Positions 46,115 through 55,096 of a stretch of DNA of 64,000 nucleotides are shown one piece after another. The first letter of the stretch is position 1; each line of letters opens with the position of its first letter. The position numbers and the translations under genes are program-made. The stretch covers positions 62,001 to 126,000 of the forward strand of contig NZ_NBTM02000001.1 in NCBI RefSeq assembly GCF_002083135.2, given 5' to 3'. Below the pieces are notes generated by a model. It was not told where the DNA came from. It searched no databases and saw only the letters and a list, made by a program, of their open reading frames with translations. The stretch is from Aerococcus viridans. Its GTDB lineage: Bacteria; Bacillota; Bacilli; Lactobacillales; Aerococcaceae.

Positions 46115-46975
46115 TTAATCTTGGTAAAAGCTTTCGATTGCGTTGGTTGCTTCTTTAGTTAAGGCCAAGTTTTGAACATGGATGTCATAGTTTTTCGTCA
46201 TATAAGAAAAGAACAGCAGGTCAATGGCATAAAGCTGGGCTAACAGGGAAATGGTTGCCCCACTCCGTAACAAAGCCTCCTTGGTATCAGCCGTATGTAA
46301 GGGAATATCGGCTAAATTGGCAAGCGTATTGGCACCTGATTTAGTTAAAGAAACGGTTTTTAAACCGAGTTCTTTGGCCATCTTCATAACTCTGGTTCCT
46401 TCAGCTTTTTCACCTGAATTGGAAATCCCAATATATAGTGAGTCTTTTGGGGCAATGGCCATGGCTGCGACTAGTTCGTGTTGGTCTTGGGTGACCATGA
46501 CTTGCTTACCAATCCGGGTAAACTTTTGCCGGAAGTCTTGGGTTACAATATTTGATGCACCGAGCCCATATAAAAAGACCATTGGACTAGCCATAATCCA
46601 GTCCGTAACTTGATCGATATCTTGGTTTAAGAGACTGACATTGGTATCGGCGAAGACCACACTGGCATTGGTTGCCAACTTTTCTTTGATAGTATCTAGA
46701 CCTTCGTCTGCATCAATATCCGTATAGTTTAAATCACTTCTTTGACTTGTTTGTGCAGATAAAGCGAGTTTTAACGCGGTAAAGCCACTGATCCCAATCG
46801 AATGGCAAAAACGGATAACCCCTGCTGGACTTGACTTGGCCTCTTTTGCGAGCTCGGTCGCGTTCATCTGGATAACGTCTTTTGGCCGCTCTAAAACAAG
46901 TTGACCAATCTTTTGTTCAGACTTGGGTAAGTCTTTCAGCATTTCATTGATTGTTTGAAGGACATTTCTTGCCAT
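46115..46975 (-). CDS. murR: MurR/RpiR family transcription regulator
   Basis: Regulator of 286 aa with an N-terminal helix-turn-helix (about residues 1-75, including NATELAKEAKSSPAGVIRFC) and a C-terminal SIS sugar-isomerase-like domain (about 125-250; YIGISNSGEKAEGTRVM). It directly follows the mupG-murQ-murP operon, so control of MurNAc genes by binding a MurNAc 6-phosphate-type ligand is the natural reading. A terminator separates it from murP, so it is probably transcribed on its own as well. Confidence 0.88.
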   Translation of the reverse strand: MARNVLQTINEMLKDLPKSEQKIGQLVLERPKDVIQMNATELAKEAKSSPAGVIRFCHSIGISGFTALKLALSAQTSQRSDLNYTDIDADEGLDTIKEKLATNASVVFADTNVSLLNQDIDQVTDWIMASPMVFLYGLGASNIVTQDFRQKFTRIGKQVMVTQDQHELVAAMAIAPKDSLYIGISNSGEKAEGTRVMKMAKELGLKTVSLTKSGANTLANLADIPLHTADTKEALLRSGATISLLAQLYAIDLLFFSYMTKNYDIHVQNLALTKEATNAIESFYQD

Positions 46976-47005
46976 CTTGCACCTCTCTATCGTCTCATTT
47001 CACAA

Positions 47006-47045
47006 ATTTAAAGGGCTGCCAGCAAGGAGTTGACAGCCCTTTTCC
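47006..47045. terminator. Terminator of the MurNAc operon
   Basis: AAAGGGCTGCCA and TTGACAGCCCTTT arms, lying between murP and murR. Confidence 0.8.
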
Positions 47046-47061
47046 ACTTATTCATATCTTA

Positions 47062-48558
47062 CTATAAATTGTCTAATGCTTCCATGGTATTTGATGGTGA
47101 TCCGGTAATTTCACTGGCTTCTTGGGCAGTTTGGGGCACACCGAAGAAGTAAGTTAGGATGAAGCCACCAATATAAGCTGCGACAAGACCCATGACGTAT
47201 GCTGGCCATTGTCCATCAGCAATCAGGGGAATTAAGGCAACACCTGAGGGACCGATTGCTGTGGCACCTATGCCACCTATTGCACCTAAGACTGCACCAC
47301 CGATACCGCCTCCTAAGCAGGCTGTTATGAATGGTCGACCTAATGGTAAAGTTACGGCATAAATTAATGGTTCACCTATTCCTAAAATCCCTACAGGTAA
47401 TGATCCTTTAATAATATTGGTTAATTGTTTATTTCGACGACATTTCAACCATAATGCGAAGGCAGCACCAACTTGTCCAGCTCCTGCCATCGCAAGGATT
47501 GGTAGTAGAACGGTTTTCCCTGTAGCTGCAATCATTTCAATATGAATTGGGGTAAGAATTTGATGCAATCCGAACATGACTAAAGGTAGGAAGGTTGCAC
47601 CTAAGATAAAGCCAGCAAATGCACCGCCAACTTGTAATACCCAGTTAATTGTCCCTACAAGTGATGTAGAGATAAACCCTGCGATCGGCATAATTAGGAA
47701 AATCGTCATCATCCCAATAACTAGTAGAGAAATAGTTGGCGTTACAATGATATCTATGGCATCTGGAATAAATTTACGTAAGCCTTTCTCAACCAGTGAC
47801 AAGAGGTAAACGGCGATGATTACACCAATTACCCCACCTTGACCTGCCGCTAAGTCGCCGCCTGTAAAGATATTTGGAAGTGGCGCCTCAGGTAACATAC
47901 CAGTTAAGTAAGTAACCCCTGCAACAACCCCACCAAGGCCTTCTGTTGCACCGAATACCCGGGCAGCATTAATACCAATGTAAATATTTAAGTAGGCAAA
48001 TAGCCCATTTTGAAGAATTTTAAGGACAAGGAAAATGTTGTCCCACATGCCAGGCTCTAATGCACCCGCCGTCAACATATTTTGAATAATTGAGGCAATC
48101 CCCCCAATAATACCGGCCCCAACAAAGGCAGGAATTAAAGGCACAAAGATAGAGGCAATGACTTTTAGTGCTTGTTTAAAAGGTGTATTATTCTTTTGTT
48201 TTTGTTTGTTTTTATTTTCTGCAGTGATTCGTTCAGCTTCAGAACGCCCTGAAGTTAAATCTTGGTCAAGATTTTCATGAACTTGACGCCCTTGTTGGAC
48301 ATTTCCTTGGTCGGCCATGACAGTGGCTACTTTGGCTGCCGTCCCTGGACCAACAACCACTTGTAAGGTGTCCCCATCTTCAACGACACCCATAACTCCT
48401 TCAACTTGCTTCAGGGCTTCCATGTCCACTTGTTGGTCATCTTTGATGTTTATCCGAACACGAGTCATACAGTTGTAGACTTTACTCGTGTTAGTTGGTC
48501 CGCCAATATGTTGGTAAATTGCTTGTGCTAAACGTTCTTCATTACTGGTTTTAGCCAT
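47062..48558 (-). CDS. murP: PTS transporter EIIBC, N-acetylmuramic acid-type (MurP)
   Basis: Takes up and phosphorylates N-acetylmuramic acid. In 498 aa it has an N-terminal EIIB domain with phosphorylation Cys in YNCMTRVRINI (about residue 30), a linker (about 95-130) and a ten-segment EIIC domain with GIGEPLIYAVTLPLGRPF near residue 390. No EIIA is fused, so it borrows one, as MurP does. ATG 48558 is chosen because AAGGGG lies 9 nt before it and directly abuts the alternative ATG at 48567. Assignment to MurNAc comes from murQ/mupG next door. Confidence 0.92.
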   Translation of the reverse strand: MAKTSNEERLAQAIYQHIGGPTNTSKVYNCMTRVRINIKDDQQVDMEALKQVEGVMGVVEDGDTLQVVVGPGTAAKVATVMADQGNVQQGRQVHENLDQDLTSGRSEAERITAENKNKQKQKNNTPFKQALKVIASIFVPLIPAFVGAGIIGGIASIIQNMLTAGALEPGMWDNIFLVLKILQNGLFAYLNIYIGINAARVFGATEGLGGVVAGVTYLTGMLPEAPLPNIFTGGDLAAGQGGVIGVIIAVYLLSLVEKGLRKFIPDAIDIIVTPTISLLVIGMMTIFLIMPIAGFISTSLVGTINWVLQVGGAFAGFILGATFLPLVMFGLHQILTPIHIEMIAATGKTVLLPILAMAGAGQVGAAFALWLKCRRNKQLTNIIKGSLPVGILGIGEPLIYAVTLPLGRPFITACLGGGIGGAVLGAIGGIGATAIGPSGVALIPLIADGQWPAYVMGLVAAYIGGFILTYFFGVPQTAQEASEITGSPSNTMEALDNL

Positions 48559-48574
48559 GATACCCATCCCCTTA

Positions 48575-49471
48575 TCATTTGATTACTTGGTTAACAAAAC
48601 CATTGGCTGCATTAATTTTTTGGCTGGCTTCTGTCGCATCTAAATTAGTTAAAATCATCACGATGGCGACTTTGACATTTTGATTGGCAGCTTCAAAATA
48701 GTTTGCTGCATCTTCATAAGTACATTCAGTTGCTGCCATAATAATCCTTTTTGACCGTTCTTCTAACTTTTCATTGGTCGCTTGCACGTCCACCATCAAG
48801 TTTTGATAGACCTTACCGATACCAATCATCGATACCGTTGACAACATATTTAAAATCAACTTTTGTGCTGTCCCCGCTTTTAGTCTGGTTGATCCAGTTA
48901 AAATTTCCGGTCCACAGTCCACTTCAATTGGAATCTGGGCATAACCACTAATTTTTGCCTCCTTGTTGCAGGCAATTGAGACTGTTTCGGCTCCAACACT
49001 TTGCGCATACTTCAAGCCACCAATGACATAAGGCGTTCGGCCCGAAGCAGCAATCCCAACAACTGTATCATTGGCATTTAAGTTCAACTTTTTGAAATCT
49101 TCTTCTGCCAAGGTCAGGGAATCCTCAGCGCCCTCAACCGCTTCAACCATGGCCTTGTCGCCACCCGCAATCAAGCCGACCACCAAGTCTGGTGAGACCC
49201 CAAAAGTCGGTACACACTCAGCTGCATCCAAGACGCCTAAGCGACCAGACGTTCCGGCCCCAAAATAAATTAACCGGCCGCCAGCTTTTAAAGACTGAAT
49301 AATCATTTCAATCGCCGCTTCAATTTGTCCAAGCGCTTCCGCAATCGCTTCAGGCACCTGTTGGTCTTCCTTATTCATCAGCTCAAGTACTTGACCAACT
49401 GACATCTGGTCCAAATGCATCGTATTTGGATTCCGCTTCTCAGTCGTTAACTGATTAATTTCTACACTCAT
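48575..49471 (-). CDS. murQ: N-acetylmuramic acid 6-phosphate etherase
   Basis: Cleaves the D-lactyl ether of MurNAc 6-phosphate to give GlcNAc 6-phosphate and lactate. The 298-aa SIS-domain protein has GGRLIYFGAGTSGRLGVLDAAE (landmarks GAGTSGRLG and LDAAECVPTFG), GIAASGRTPYVIGG and the conserved ETVSIACN. Start ATG 49471 follows GGAGG; the longer frame to 49531 runs back into mupG and has no support. Confidence 0.96.
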   Translation of the reverse strand: MSVEINQLTTEKRNPNTMHLDQMSVGQVLELMNKEDQQVPEAIAEALGQIEAAIEMIIQSLKAGGRLIYFGAGTSGRLGVLDAAECVPTFGVSPDLVVGLIAGGDKAMVEAVEGAEDSLTLAEEDFKKLNLNANDTVVGIAASGRTPYVIGGLKYAQSVGAETVSIACNKEAKISGYAQIPIEVDCGPEILTGSTRLKAGTAQKLILNMLSTVSMIGIGKVYQNLMVDVQATNEKLEERSKRIIMAATECTYEDAANYFEAANQNVKVAIVMILTNLDATEASQKINAANGFVNQVIK

Positions 49472-49484
49472 CTCTTTTCCTCCA

Positions 49485-50546
49485 TTACTTATGCAACAAT
49501 TTAAATGTTTGTCCTGGTCCAATGAAGGCAATCAAGTCTCTATCTGCCTGAGTCACCCGTCCAACCACATTCACTTTCTCATCTTCTAGTAAATCGACCT
49601 TACAAATTTGTACTTCTCCCTGGTAGCGTCCGTAGCCTTCATTATCGACAGTGATAGCGCCAAATTGTCGCGCACTAGTATTCACTGCTTTGATTGAGTC
49701 ATTTGGCCTTAATTGTCGTCTTGATTCTTGGCTCCTAACCACTAAAGCTGCCGCATCTTGCCGATTAGTATGGTCACCTAAAATCCATTCCACCTGTTCA
49801 GCAACCGCGTCCCTAGCACTTTCCACCCTTAAACAAATCCTGTTTTTTTCAATATATTCTTTAAATTGAAAAAGGACATCCCGTGAAATTGCTGGGTCAC
49901 CGATATAGACATCGTCAATATAGCCATTAGTGATTAAATCTAGAGTTCCCGCCATAGGATGCAGGCTTCGGTGGGCTTCAACCGTCGGCAAGCCAGCGTG
50001 GATTGGCCCTCTCATTTTGTCATCACCAGGGACAAAAGCCATGGTCCGAAGACCCGTCGACTTCAGCCAACGGTTGTGGTGTTTAAAGGTGTCCATACCT
50101 AAGCCAGTTTCTGGGCGCGGATAGTAGTTATGCCAAGCGGTGATATGGCTTAAATCCGCTTGATAATAGTGGAGTTGATCTAGATCTTGTGCAGTCAGTG
50201 TGCTCGCATTTAAAGCGATATGAATTTCACGACTTAAACGAGCTACCGTTTCAAATCCAATGCCATAATCAATCCGCAGACCCGTAATCCCTAGATCAAT
50301 GATTGGCCTGATATCTTCAAATGACCCACCAATTTTATGGAGGCTGGTCCCTGAAATATCCACGACTAGCGACAAGTCACAAGCCTTCGCGATAGCTCCA
50401 AGGTCCCGCATCCTATCTAGATAGGCAGTGGGATCATCTTCTGGAATATGGATTGATGTAAAAATACCAGTAAAACCAGCAGCAACCATGCGGTCGATGT
50501 GACCACGGTCAATTTCTTCATTTAAATATACGGAAAAACCATACAT
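49485..50546 (-). CDS. mupG: 6-phospho-N-acetylmuramidase MupG (DUF871)
   Basis: TIM-barrel glycosidase of the DUF871/MupG family (353 aa), which splits MurNAc 6-phosphate-GlcNAc in the cytosol during cell-wall recycling. It shows FTSIHIPEDDP near residue 31, LRIDYGIGFE (about residue 98) and HNYYPRPETGLG (about residue 142), plus a C-terminal cyclophilin-like domain. First gene of the mupG-murQ-murP operon; SD GAGGTGAG. Confidence 0.9.
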   Translation of the reverse strand: MYGFSVYLNEEIDRGHIDRMVAAGFTGIFTSIHIPEDDPTAYLDRMRDLGAIAKACDLSLVVDISGTSLHKIGGSFEDIRPIIDLGITGLRIDYGIGFETVARLSREIHIALNASTLTAQDLDQLHYYQADLSHITAWHNYYPRPETGLGMDTFKHHNRWLKSTGLRTMAFVPGDDKMRGPIHAGLPTVEAHRSLHPMAGTLDLITNGYIDDVYIGDPAISRDVLFQFKEYIEKNRICLRVESARDAVAEQVEWILGDHTNRQDAAALVVRSQESRRQLRPNDSIKAVNTSARQFGAITVDNEGYGRYQGEVQICKVDLLEDEKVNVVGRVTQADRDLIAFIGPGQTFKLLHK

Positions 50547-50587
50547 ATACTCACCTCAATCAGACTCTAACTTGCTCTCTTTTTGTT

Positions 50588-50601
50588 TGAAAGCGTTTTA
50601 C
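50588..50601 (+). promoter_or_regulatory. Candidate cre (CcpA) site before mupG
   Basis: TGAAAGCGTTTTAC fits the low-GC Gram-positive cre pattern TGWAARCGYTWWMA at 13 of 14 positions. It lies just downstream of the mupG -10, where CcpA would block transcription. Confidence 0.6.
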
Positions 50602-50610
50602 TTCAAATTC

Positions 50611-50638
50611 ATTATAACACGTTGAAATATTTTTTCAA
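50611..50638 (-). promoter_or_regulatory. mupG promoter with RpiR-type dyad
   Basis: Minus-strand TTGAAA (50633-50638), 16-bp spacer, extended -10 TGTTATAAT (-10 at 50611-50616). TTGAAA-TATTT-TTTCAA at 50622-50638 is a perfect 6-bp inverted repeat of the kind bound by RpiR/MurR regulators and covers the -35. Confidence 0.7.
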
Positions 50639-50696
50639 TAAATTACGAATTTTCTTGAAAAAAACATATAGATGAAATTAAATTACATCATTCGAT

Positions 50697-50744
50697 AAAA
50701 AAAGACCCAAGCTGCCTAATTAGAGACAACTTGAGTCCTTTGAA
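50697..50744 (-). terminator. Terminator of ackA
   Basis: GACCCAAGCTG and CAACTTGAGTC arms with T7 on the minus strand. Confidence 0.78.
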
Positions 50745-50754
50745 AAATGTTTGA

Positions 50755-51957
50755 TTATTCGTTAATGTTACCTAAACGTACAGTATCGCGAACGATCACT
50801 AACTCTTCATCAGTTGGAATTGTGTATATCGCAACTTTTGAATCTTCGCTAGAGATTTTTGCTTCATCACGTGTATCATTTGCTGCTTCATCAATCTCCA
50901 TACCAAAGAATGCCATATGGTCATCAATGATTGCTGCACGTGTACGTCCTGAGTTTTCACCTATACCAGCTGTAAATACAACGGCATCAACGCCACCCAT
51001 AACTGCAATATATTGACCAATATATTTACGTACTCGGTCATAGAAGATTTCTAATGTAGTTTGTGAACGTTCGTCACCATTATCTGCTGCATCTTCAACA
51101 TCACGCATATCTGAAGATACACCAGATAAACCTAATAAACCAGATTTATTGTTTAAGATAGAAATCATTTCATCAATATCCGTAATATTCAATTTCTTCA
51201 TTAAGAATTGAACTAGAGATGCGTCGATATCACCCGAACGAGTACCCATTGTAATACCTGCTAATGGTGTGAAGCCCATTGAAGTATCAACAGATTTACC
51301 ACCGTCTACAGCAGTAATTGAACCACCATTACCTAAATGGCAAGTGATAATTTTTAAATCTTCAATTGGTTTACCCATTAGTTCAGCTGCTCGATTCGCT
51401 ACATATCTGTGTGAAGTACCGTGCGCACCATAACGACGAGCACCAAACTCTTCATAGTACTCTAATGGAATAGAATATAAATAAGCGACTTCAGGCATTG
51501 TTGTGTGGAATGATGTATCAAAAATCCCAACAGCTGGTTTGCCTGGTAATACTTTTTGGAATGCACGAATGGCACGCGCTTCTGGTCCATTATGTAGAGG
51601 CGCAAATTCAGCTAATTTGTCAATGTTTTGGATTGCTTCATCATCTAATAATGTAGAGTCTTTAAAGATTTCTCCACCAGCTACCACTCGGTGGCCGGTA
51701 CCTGAAATTTCATCATAGCTAGTGATAATGTTTAAAGTGTTTAATTTGTCTAACAAGAATTCAGTAGCTACTTCGTGGTCAGCAATATCTATAACATCCT
51801 CAAATTTTTGGCCTTCACCATATTTGATAGAAACATTAGAGTTACCGATTCCGATACGGTCAATTTGACCTGACGCTACAACATCTTCACTAGGCACTTC
51901 GTAAATTTTAAATTTTAAACTAGAAGAACCTGCGTTTACAGCAATTACTTTAGACAT
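50755..51957 (-). CDS. ackA: Acetate kinase
   Basis: Makes ATP from acetyl phosphate, the energy-yielding step of acetate fermentation. The 400-aa protein has the N-terminal NAGSSSLKFK, FDTSFHTTMP (about residue 175), ITCHLGNGGSITAVDGG and GFTPLAGITMGTRSGDID, all canonical. Downstream of the YtxK-like methyltransferase gene, the order seen in streptococci and relatives, but it has its own promoter. Confidence 0.98.
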   Translation of the reverse strand: MSKVIAVNAGSSSLKFKIYEVPSEDVVASGQIDRIGIGNSNVSIKYGEGQKFEDVIDIADHEVATEFLLDKLNTLNIITSYDEISGTGHRVVAGGEIFKDSTLLDDEAIQNIDKLAEFAPLHNGPEARAIRAFQKVLPGKPAVGIFDTSFHTTMPEVAYLYSIPLEYYEEFGARRYGAHGTSHRYVANRAAELMGKPIEDLKIITCHLGNGGSITAVDGGKSVDTSMGFTPLAGITMGTRSGDIDASLVQFLMKKLNITDIDEMISILNNKSGLLGLSGVSSDMRDVEDAADNGDERSQTTLEIFYDRVRKYIGQYIAVMGGVDAVVFTAGIGENSGRTRAAIIDDHMAFFGMEIDEAANDTRDEAKISSEDSKVAIYTIPTDEELVIVRDTVRLGNINE

Positions 51958-52002
51958 GCTTTCTCTCCTTTAATCTTAAATCAATATTATTTTATATACT
52001 TC

Positions 52003-52011
52003 ATTATAACA
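52003..52011 (-). promoter_or_regulatory. Extended -10 of the ackA promoter
   Basis: Minus-strand TGTTATAAT (-10 at 52003-52008) 46 bp before the ackA ATG; a TTTACC/TTACCA lies 18-19 bp upstream. Confidence 0.65.
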
Positions 52012-52091
52012 TGACATGTTTCGTTATGGTAAAGACATTTGTATTCTATTCCTTGTGAAATGCATTTTTTGCAAAGTAGCTATTTCAAAAC

Positions 52092-53126
52092 CTACTTCAT
52101 TTTCTCAAGAAAGTTTTCAAAAGCCCCCAAGAACTTGGGCAATTCTTCCTTACTCTTCAAGTCCGGAATTTCACCTACAAGTACATTCTCACTTTGTTTA
52201 GCCTTGTCGCCCGCTTTCTGCACTAATAAAATAGCTTTTCTAGATTTCTCATTATTGAAAAGATTGCTTGGTAGTGACAGTAAAGCTTGGAAATAACCAT
52301 GCTCACCAATGGCTTCAATTAAGGTCTTAATATTTTCATCTTGGATTAGCCCAGAAGGCACAATATAAATACCCCAACCATTCGGTTTCAAGTAACGTAA
52401 TCCTTGTTCTACCATCAAATAATGAACAAAAGCATGTTGCCCTTCCTCACGGTTTTTTGCTGAAGAATAGGTGTCAGCTACTTCATCCACTGGATAATAG
52501 CCTAAGGGTAGGTCACCTACAATTAGATCACTTGGTGGGACAATCAGATTTTGTAATGAATCCCCTAAATATAAACTAGCTGGGATATCTTGTAGACGCG
52601 TGGAAACGTCCGCAATTGACAACATTAAGTCATCATTATCATAGCCAAATCCTTGAATTTTATAACCAGATGCCTTCAAAGCATTATAAATAATGGCGTA
52701 CAAGTTTCCAGTCCCCATTGTCGCATCAAAGAAGGTGATCTCAGTATCATCTGCTTTGTCAGCTAAATGCCCTTGATCTACCAGTTTAGTGGCAAAATAG
52801 CCCATTAAAACGGCGATAGCTTCAGGTGTCATATGGTAATTAGCTTGTAATTGATCAGCTTTTTCCCCTTCAATAAAGGCAAATTGAACCGCCTTACGAA
52901 TGTCTTCAGCTTCGAATTCTTGGAGATTGACATTGCTATAAATCTCTCTCAATTGCTCAGCCTCTTCATCACTTGGTCGTTGGTCGATTTGTTGCACTTC
53001 GCCATCAGCAAGATTTTGCAAAGTTTCAAATAAAGCTTCTAGGTAAGAAAACTCCAGCGCTTCCTGAATCAAAATCGTTGAGTCATGCAATACACCAAAT
53101 AATTGGTTGATATTTTCTACTGACAT
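52092..53126 (-). CDS. Class I SAM-dependent methyltransferase, YtxK-like
   Basis: Methyltransferase of 344 aa related to N6-adenine DNA methylases of the YtxK group. The SAM loop is FFDATMGTGNLYAII (about residues 127-141) and the NPPY-like catalytic motif is changed to GDLPLGYYP (about residue 205). In many Lactobacillales it lies between the comG operon and ackA. Here the upstream flank is occupied by an IS and a prophage end, so any comG genes lie elsewhere or beyond. Target unknown. SD AGAGAGGAAG. Confidence 0.88.
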   Translation of the reverse strand: MSVENINQLFGVLHDSTILIQEALEFSYLEALFETLQNLADGEVQQIDQRPSDEEAEQLREIYSNVNLQEFEAEDIRKAVQFAFIEGEKADQLQANYHMTPEAIAVLMGYFATKLVDQGHLADKADDTEITFFDATMGTGNLYAIIYNALKASGYKIQGFGYDNDDLMLSIADVSTRLQDIPASLYLGDSLQNLIVPPSDLIVGDLPLGYYPVDEVADTYSSAKNREEGQHAFVHYLMVEQGLRYLKPNGWGIYIVPSGLIQDENIKTLIEAIGEHGYFQALLSLPSNLFNNEKSRKAILLVQKAGDKAKQSENVLVGEIPDLKSKEELPKFLGAFENFLEKMK

Positions 53127-53215
53127 AGTACTTCCTCTCTCTCATTATCCTACTACATACCTATTTTCAAGGAAGAATGGCTTCCTGTCAATCATTGCGA
53201 CTATAGTCCGGCCTA

Positions 53216-53223
53216 AAAACATG
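53216..53223. repeat. Left target-site duplication of the ISL3 element
   Basis: AAAACATG, identical to the 8 bases right after the element (54778-54785). Confidence 0.9.
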
Positions 53224-54777
53224 GGCTCTACAATATATAGGACTGATGACTTTTTAAAAAAGTCATTGGTTCTATTTTTTTTACAAAAAAAGAAGAATCT
53301 CCATTATCATAAAGTTAACGACAACCATGATAAGATAGGAGATTCCCCGTATGAATAAGTTTATCAATACCACGTTGCAATTGAAAGATGAAAATATAAT
53401 TTTCGAAGATAAAGTTGAAGAAATGACAGTTAAGAATGTAAAGTCACTGATTTATTTCGGCAGGTTAGATGTAAATCCTCAGTATTGTCCAGCCTGCGGC
53501 TGCGCTAAACAAGGAAATAGTATCGTTAAGAATGGATCTAAAAAATCAAGAATCACGCTAACAAAGATATCAGGGTTACCTGCCTACCTTGAATTACGAA
53601 AACAACGATATCACTGTAGAGAATGTAATAGCTACTTCACTGCTAAATCAGAGATAGTCGGTGATAACTGTTTTATTTCTAAGCGCGTTAAACGGATGGT
53701 ATTAGACTTTGCTACCAATGCGTTGACGCTTAAACATATCGCAGAGACATGCAACGTTTCTGATCATACAGTTCAACGGGTAATTAATGGTGCTGGTAAA
53801 GACCTTAAACCTAGCATCTTCGATGCGTTACCTGAGCATATTGCTTTCGATGAATTCAAAGGTGTAAAGCATGCCGAAGGAAATATGAGCTTTGTCTTTA
53901 TAGATAATACGGATTCACGTATTGTAGATGTGCTAGGAGATCGCAGAAAATTCAAGCTACGTGATTACTTTTTTGCCTATCCGTTGAAAACTCGTCAGAA
54001 AGTTCAAACAGTTACAATGGACATGTACATGCCTTATATGGAAGTCGTTAGAGAGGTATTTCCCAATGCCAAAATTATTATTGATCGCTTCCACTTAGTT
54101 CAAGCGTTAAATCGAGAATTGAATAAGTTACGTATTGAAGTAATGAATGCCTTTAGAATTCCAGACCATAGATTGTACAACAAATATAAAAGATATTGGC
54201 GACTATTCTTAATGCCCCGAGAAAGCCTAAGTTCATGGGATTATCAATCATTCAAGTTATTCGATTGGCTTACGAATACCGGTGGTATTTTAGATTATTT
54301 ACTGGACAAGAATCCATTATTAAAAGACACCTATAATCTTATCCATAACTTGCGTGAGTCGCTCCAAGAGAATGATTCTGAAGCATTTAAAGCTCAGTTA
54401 GCGCAGTCCAAGTTAGTTAATTTACCAAGCGGACTAAGACGAGTGTTGCGTACATTTATCAAACTTCAAAGATATATTGGGCATACTTTCAAATATAAAC
54501 ACTTAACGAATGGCCGAATAGAAGGTTTGAATAATAAAATTAAGGTCTTAAAACGGATAGCCTATGGATACCGAAACTTCCAAAATTTTAGAACTAGAAT
54601 ATTAATGACGAACAAGCTATATCTAAATGAAATACCGGTAGTACAAGCAGCCTAAGGGCTGCTCTGAAAGCATAGTATAAAGATGAAAATGAATAATGGA
54701 AAAGAGTATATAAAAAACCAGGCAATCTAATGATTACCTGGCAGATATTACTCATCAGTCCTATTTGACGAAGAGCC
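53224..54777 (+). mobile_element. Complete ISL3-family insertion sequence
   Basis: A 1554-bp element bounded by imperfect 28-bp terminal inverted repeats (53224-53251 and 54750-54777; both start GGCTCT and share a TAGGACTGATGA block, about 20 of 28 identical) and flanked by perfect 8-bp duplications AAAACATG. One intact transposase gene fills it. The 8-bp duplication and the C4 zinc-finger transposase are typical of ISL3. It landed between the YtxK-like gene and the prophage end, about 90 bp upstream of the methyltransferase start. Confidence 0.95.
53351..54655 (+). CDS. ISL3 family transposase
   Basis: DDE transposase of 434 aa. The N-terminal zinc finger has CPACGC and CREC (about residues 47-52 and 93-96), followed by a helix-turn-helix with LKHIAETCNVSDHTVQRVI. 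DDE residues fall in IAFDEFKG, TMDMYMPY and GRIEGLNNKIKVLKRIAYG. It is full length with no frameshift, so the element may still be active. SD GGAG. Confidence 0.97.
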   Translation: MNKFINTTLQLKDENIIFEDKVEEMTVKNVKSLIYFGRLDVNPQYCPACGCAKQGNSIVKNGSKKSRITLTKISGLPAYLELRKQRYHCRECNSYFTAKSEIVGDNCFISKRVKRMVLDFATNALTLKHIAETCNVSDHTVQRVINGAGKDLKPSIFDALPEHIAFDEFKGVKHAEGNMSFVFIDNTDSRIVDVLGDRRKFKLRDYFFAYPLKTRQKVQTVTMDMYMPYMEVVREVFPNAKIIIDRFHLVQALNRELNKLRIEVMNAFRIPDHRLYNKYKRYWRLFLMPRESLSSWDYQSFKLFDWLTNTGGILDYLLDKNPLLKDTYNLIHNLRESLQENDSEAFKAQLAQSKLVNLPSGLRRVLRTFIKLQRYIGHTFKYKHLTNGRIEGLNNKIKVLKRIAYGYRNFQNFRTRILMTNKLYLNEIPVVQAA

Positions 54778-54785
54778 AAAACATG
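54778..54785. repeat. Right target-site duplication of the ISL3 element
   Basis: AAAACATG, matching 53216-53223. Confidence 0.9.
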
Positions 54786-55096
54786 ATATGCCACCATAGA
54801 TACATCCACCTTGTCTTTCTGCCAAAAAAGCACCGATAGCCTAAGTTGTTCTAGGCTGATAATAGGATTTTTTCAGGCAAAATAAAAACGCCTGAACCTT
54901 AAGTTCAAGCGCTCTTTGAATATCAAATTATTCAGCAGCTACTGGATAAACTGATACTGATGAATGCTTTAACTAGACATCGCTATAAGTAGAAAATACA
55001 TAAAATCAACTTTTTAATTTTATCACAGGTCACCACAGATAGAAAAAAGAAAAATATTTGCCCCTTTTTTGCCCCTTGTTTTATAGGGGCTTTTTT
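54786..55096. other. Junction between IS and prophage: terminators, gene 3' end, candidate att region
   Basis: No whole gene. From left: a weak hairpin AGCCTA/TAGGCT (about 54836-54858), a strong minus-strand terminator at 54879-54912, and a minus-strand reading frame fragment closing SVYPVAAE-stop (stop at 54928-54930) that stays open only to a stop at 54973-54975. That looks like the 3' end of a well-expressed chromosomal gene whose upstream part was separated by phage integration. The stretch 54975-55060 is A/T-rich, and a hairpin GCCCCT/AGGGGC with T6 on the plus strand is at about 55069-55095. Confidence 0.5.
54879..54912 (-). terminator. Terminator of the truncated chromosomal gene
   Basis: CGCCTGAAC and GTTCAAGCG arms (54889-54911), 5-nt loop, T-rich tail on the minus strand; starts 16 bp after the stop codon at 54928. 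Confidence 0.8.

Noticed and set aside
53127-53215. Possible remnant of a comG gene upstream of the YtxK-like methyltransferase
   Set aside because: Rejoining the sequence across the IS target site gives only short frames without pseudopilin-like features.
54594-54833. 79-aa minus-strand frame spanning the right end of the IS
   Set aside because: It crosses the terminal inverted repeat into the antisense of the transposase, so it arose by insertion and is not a gene.
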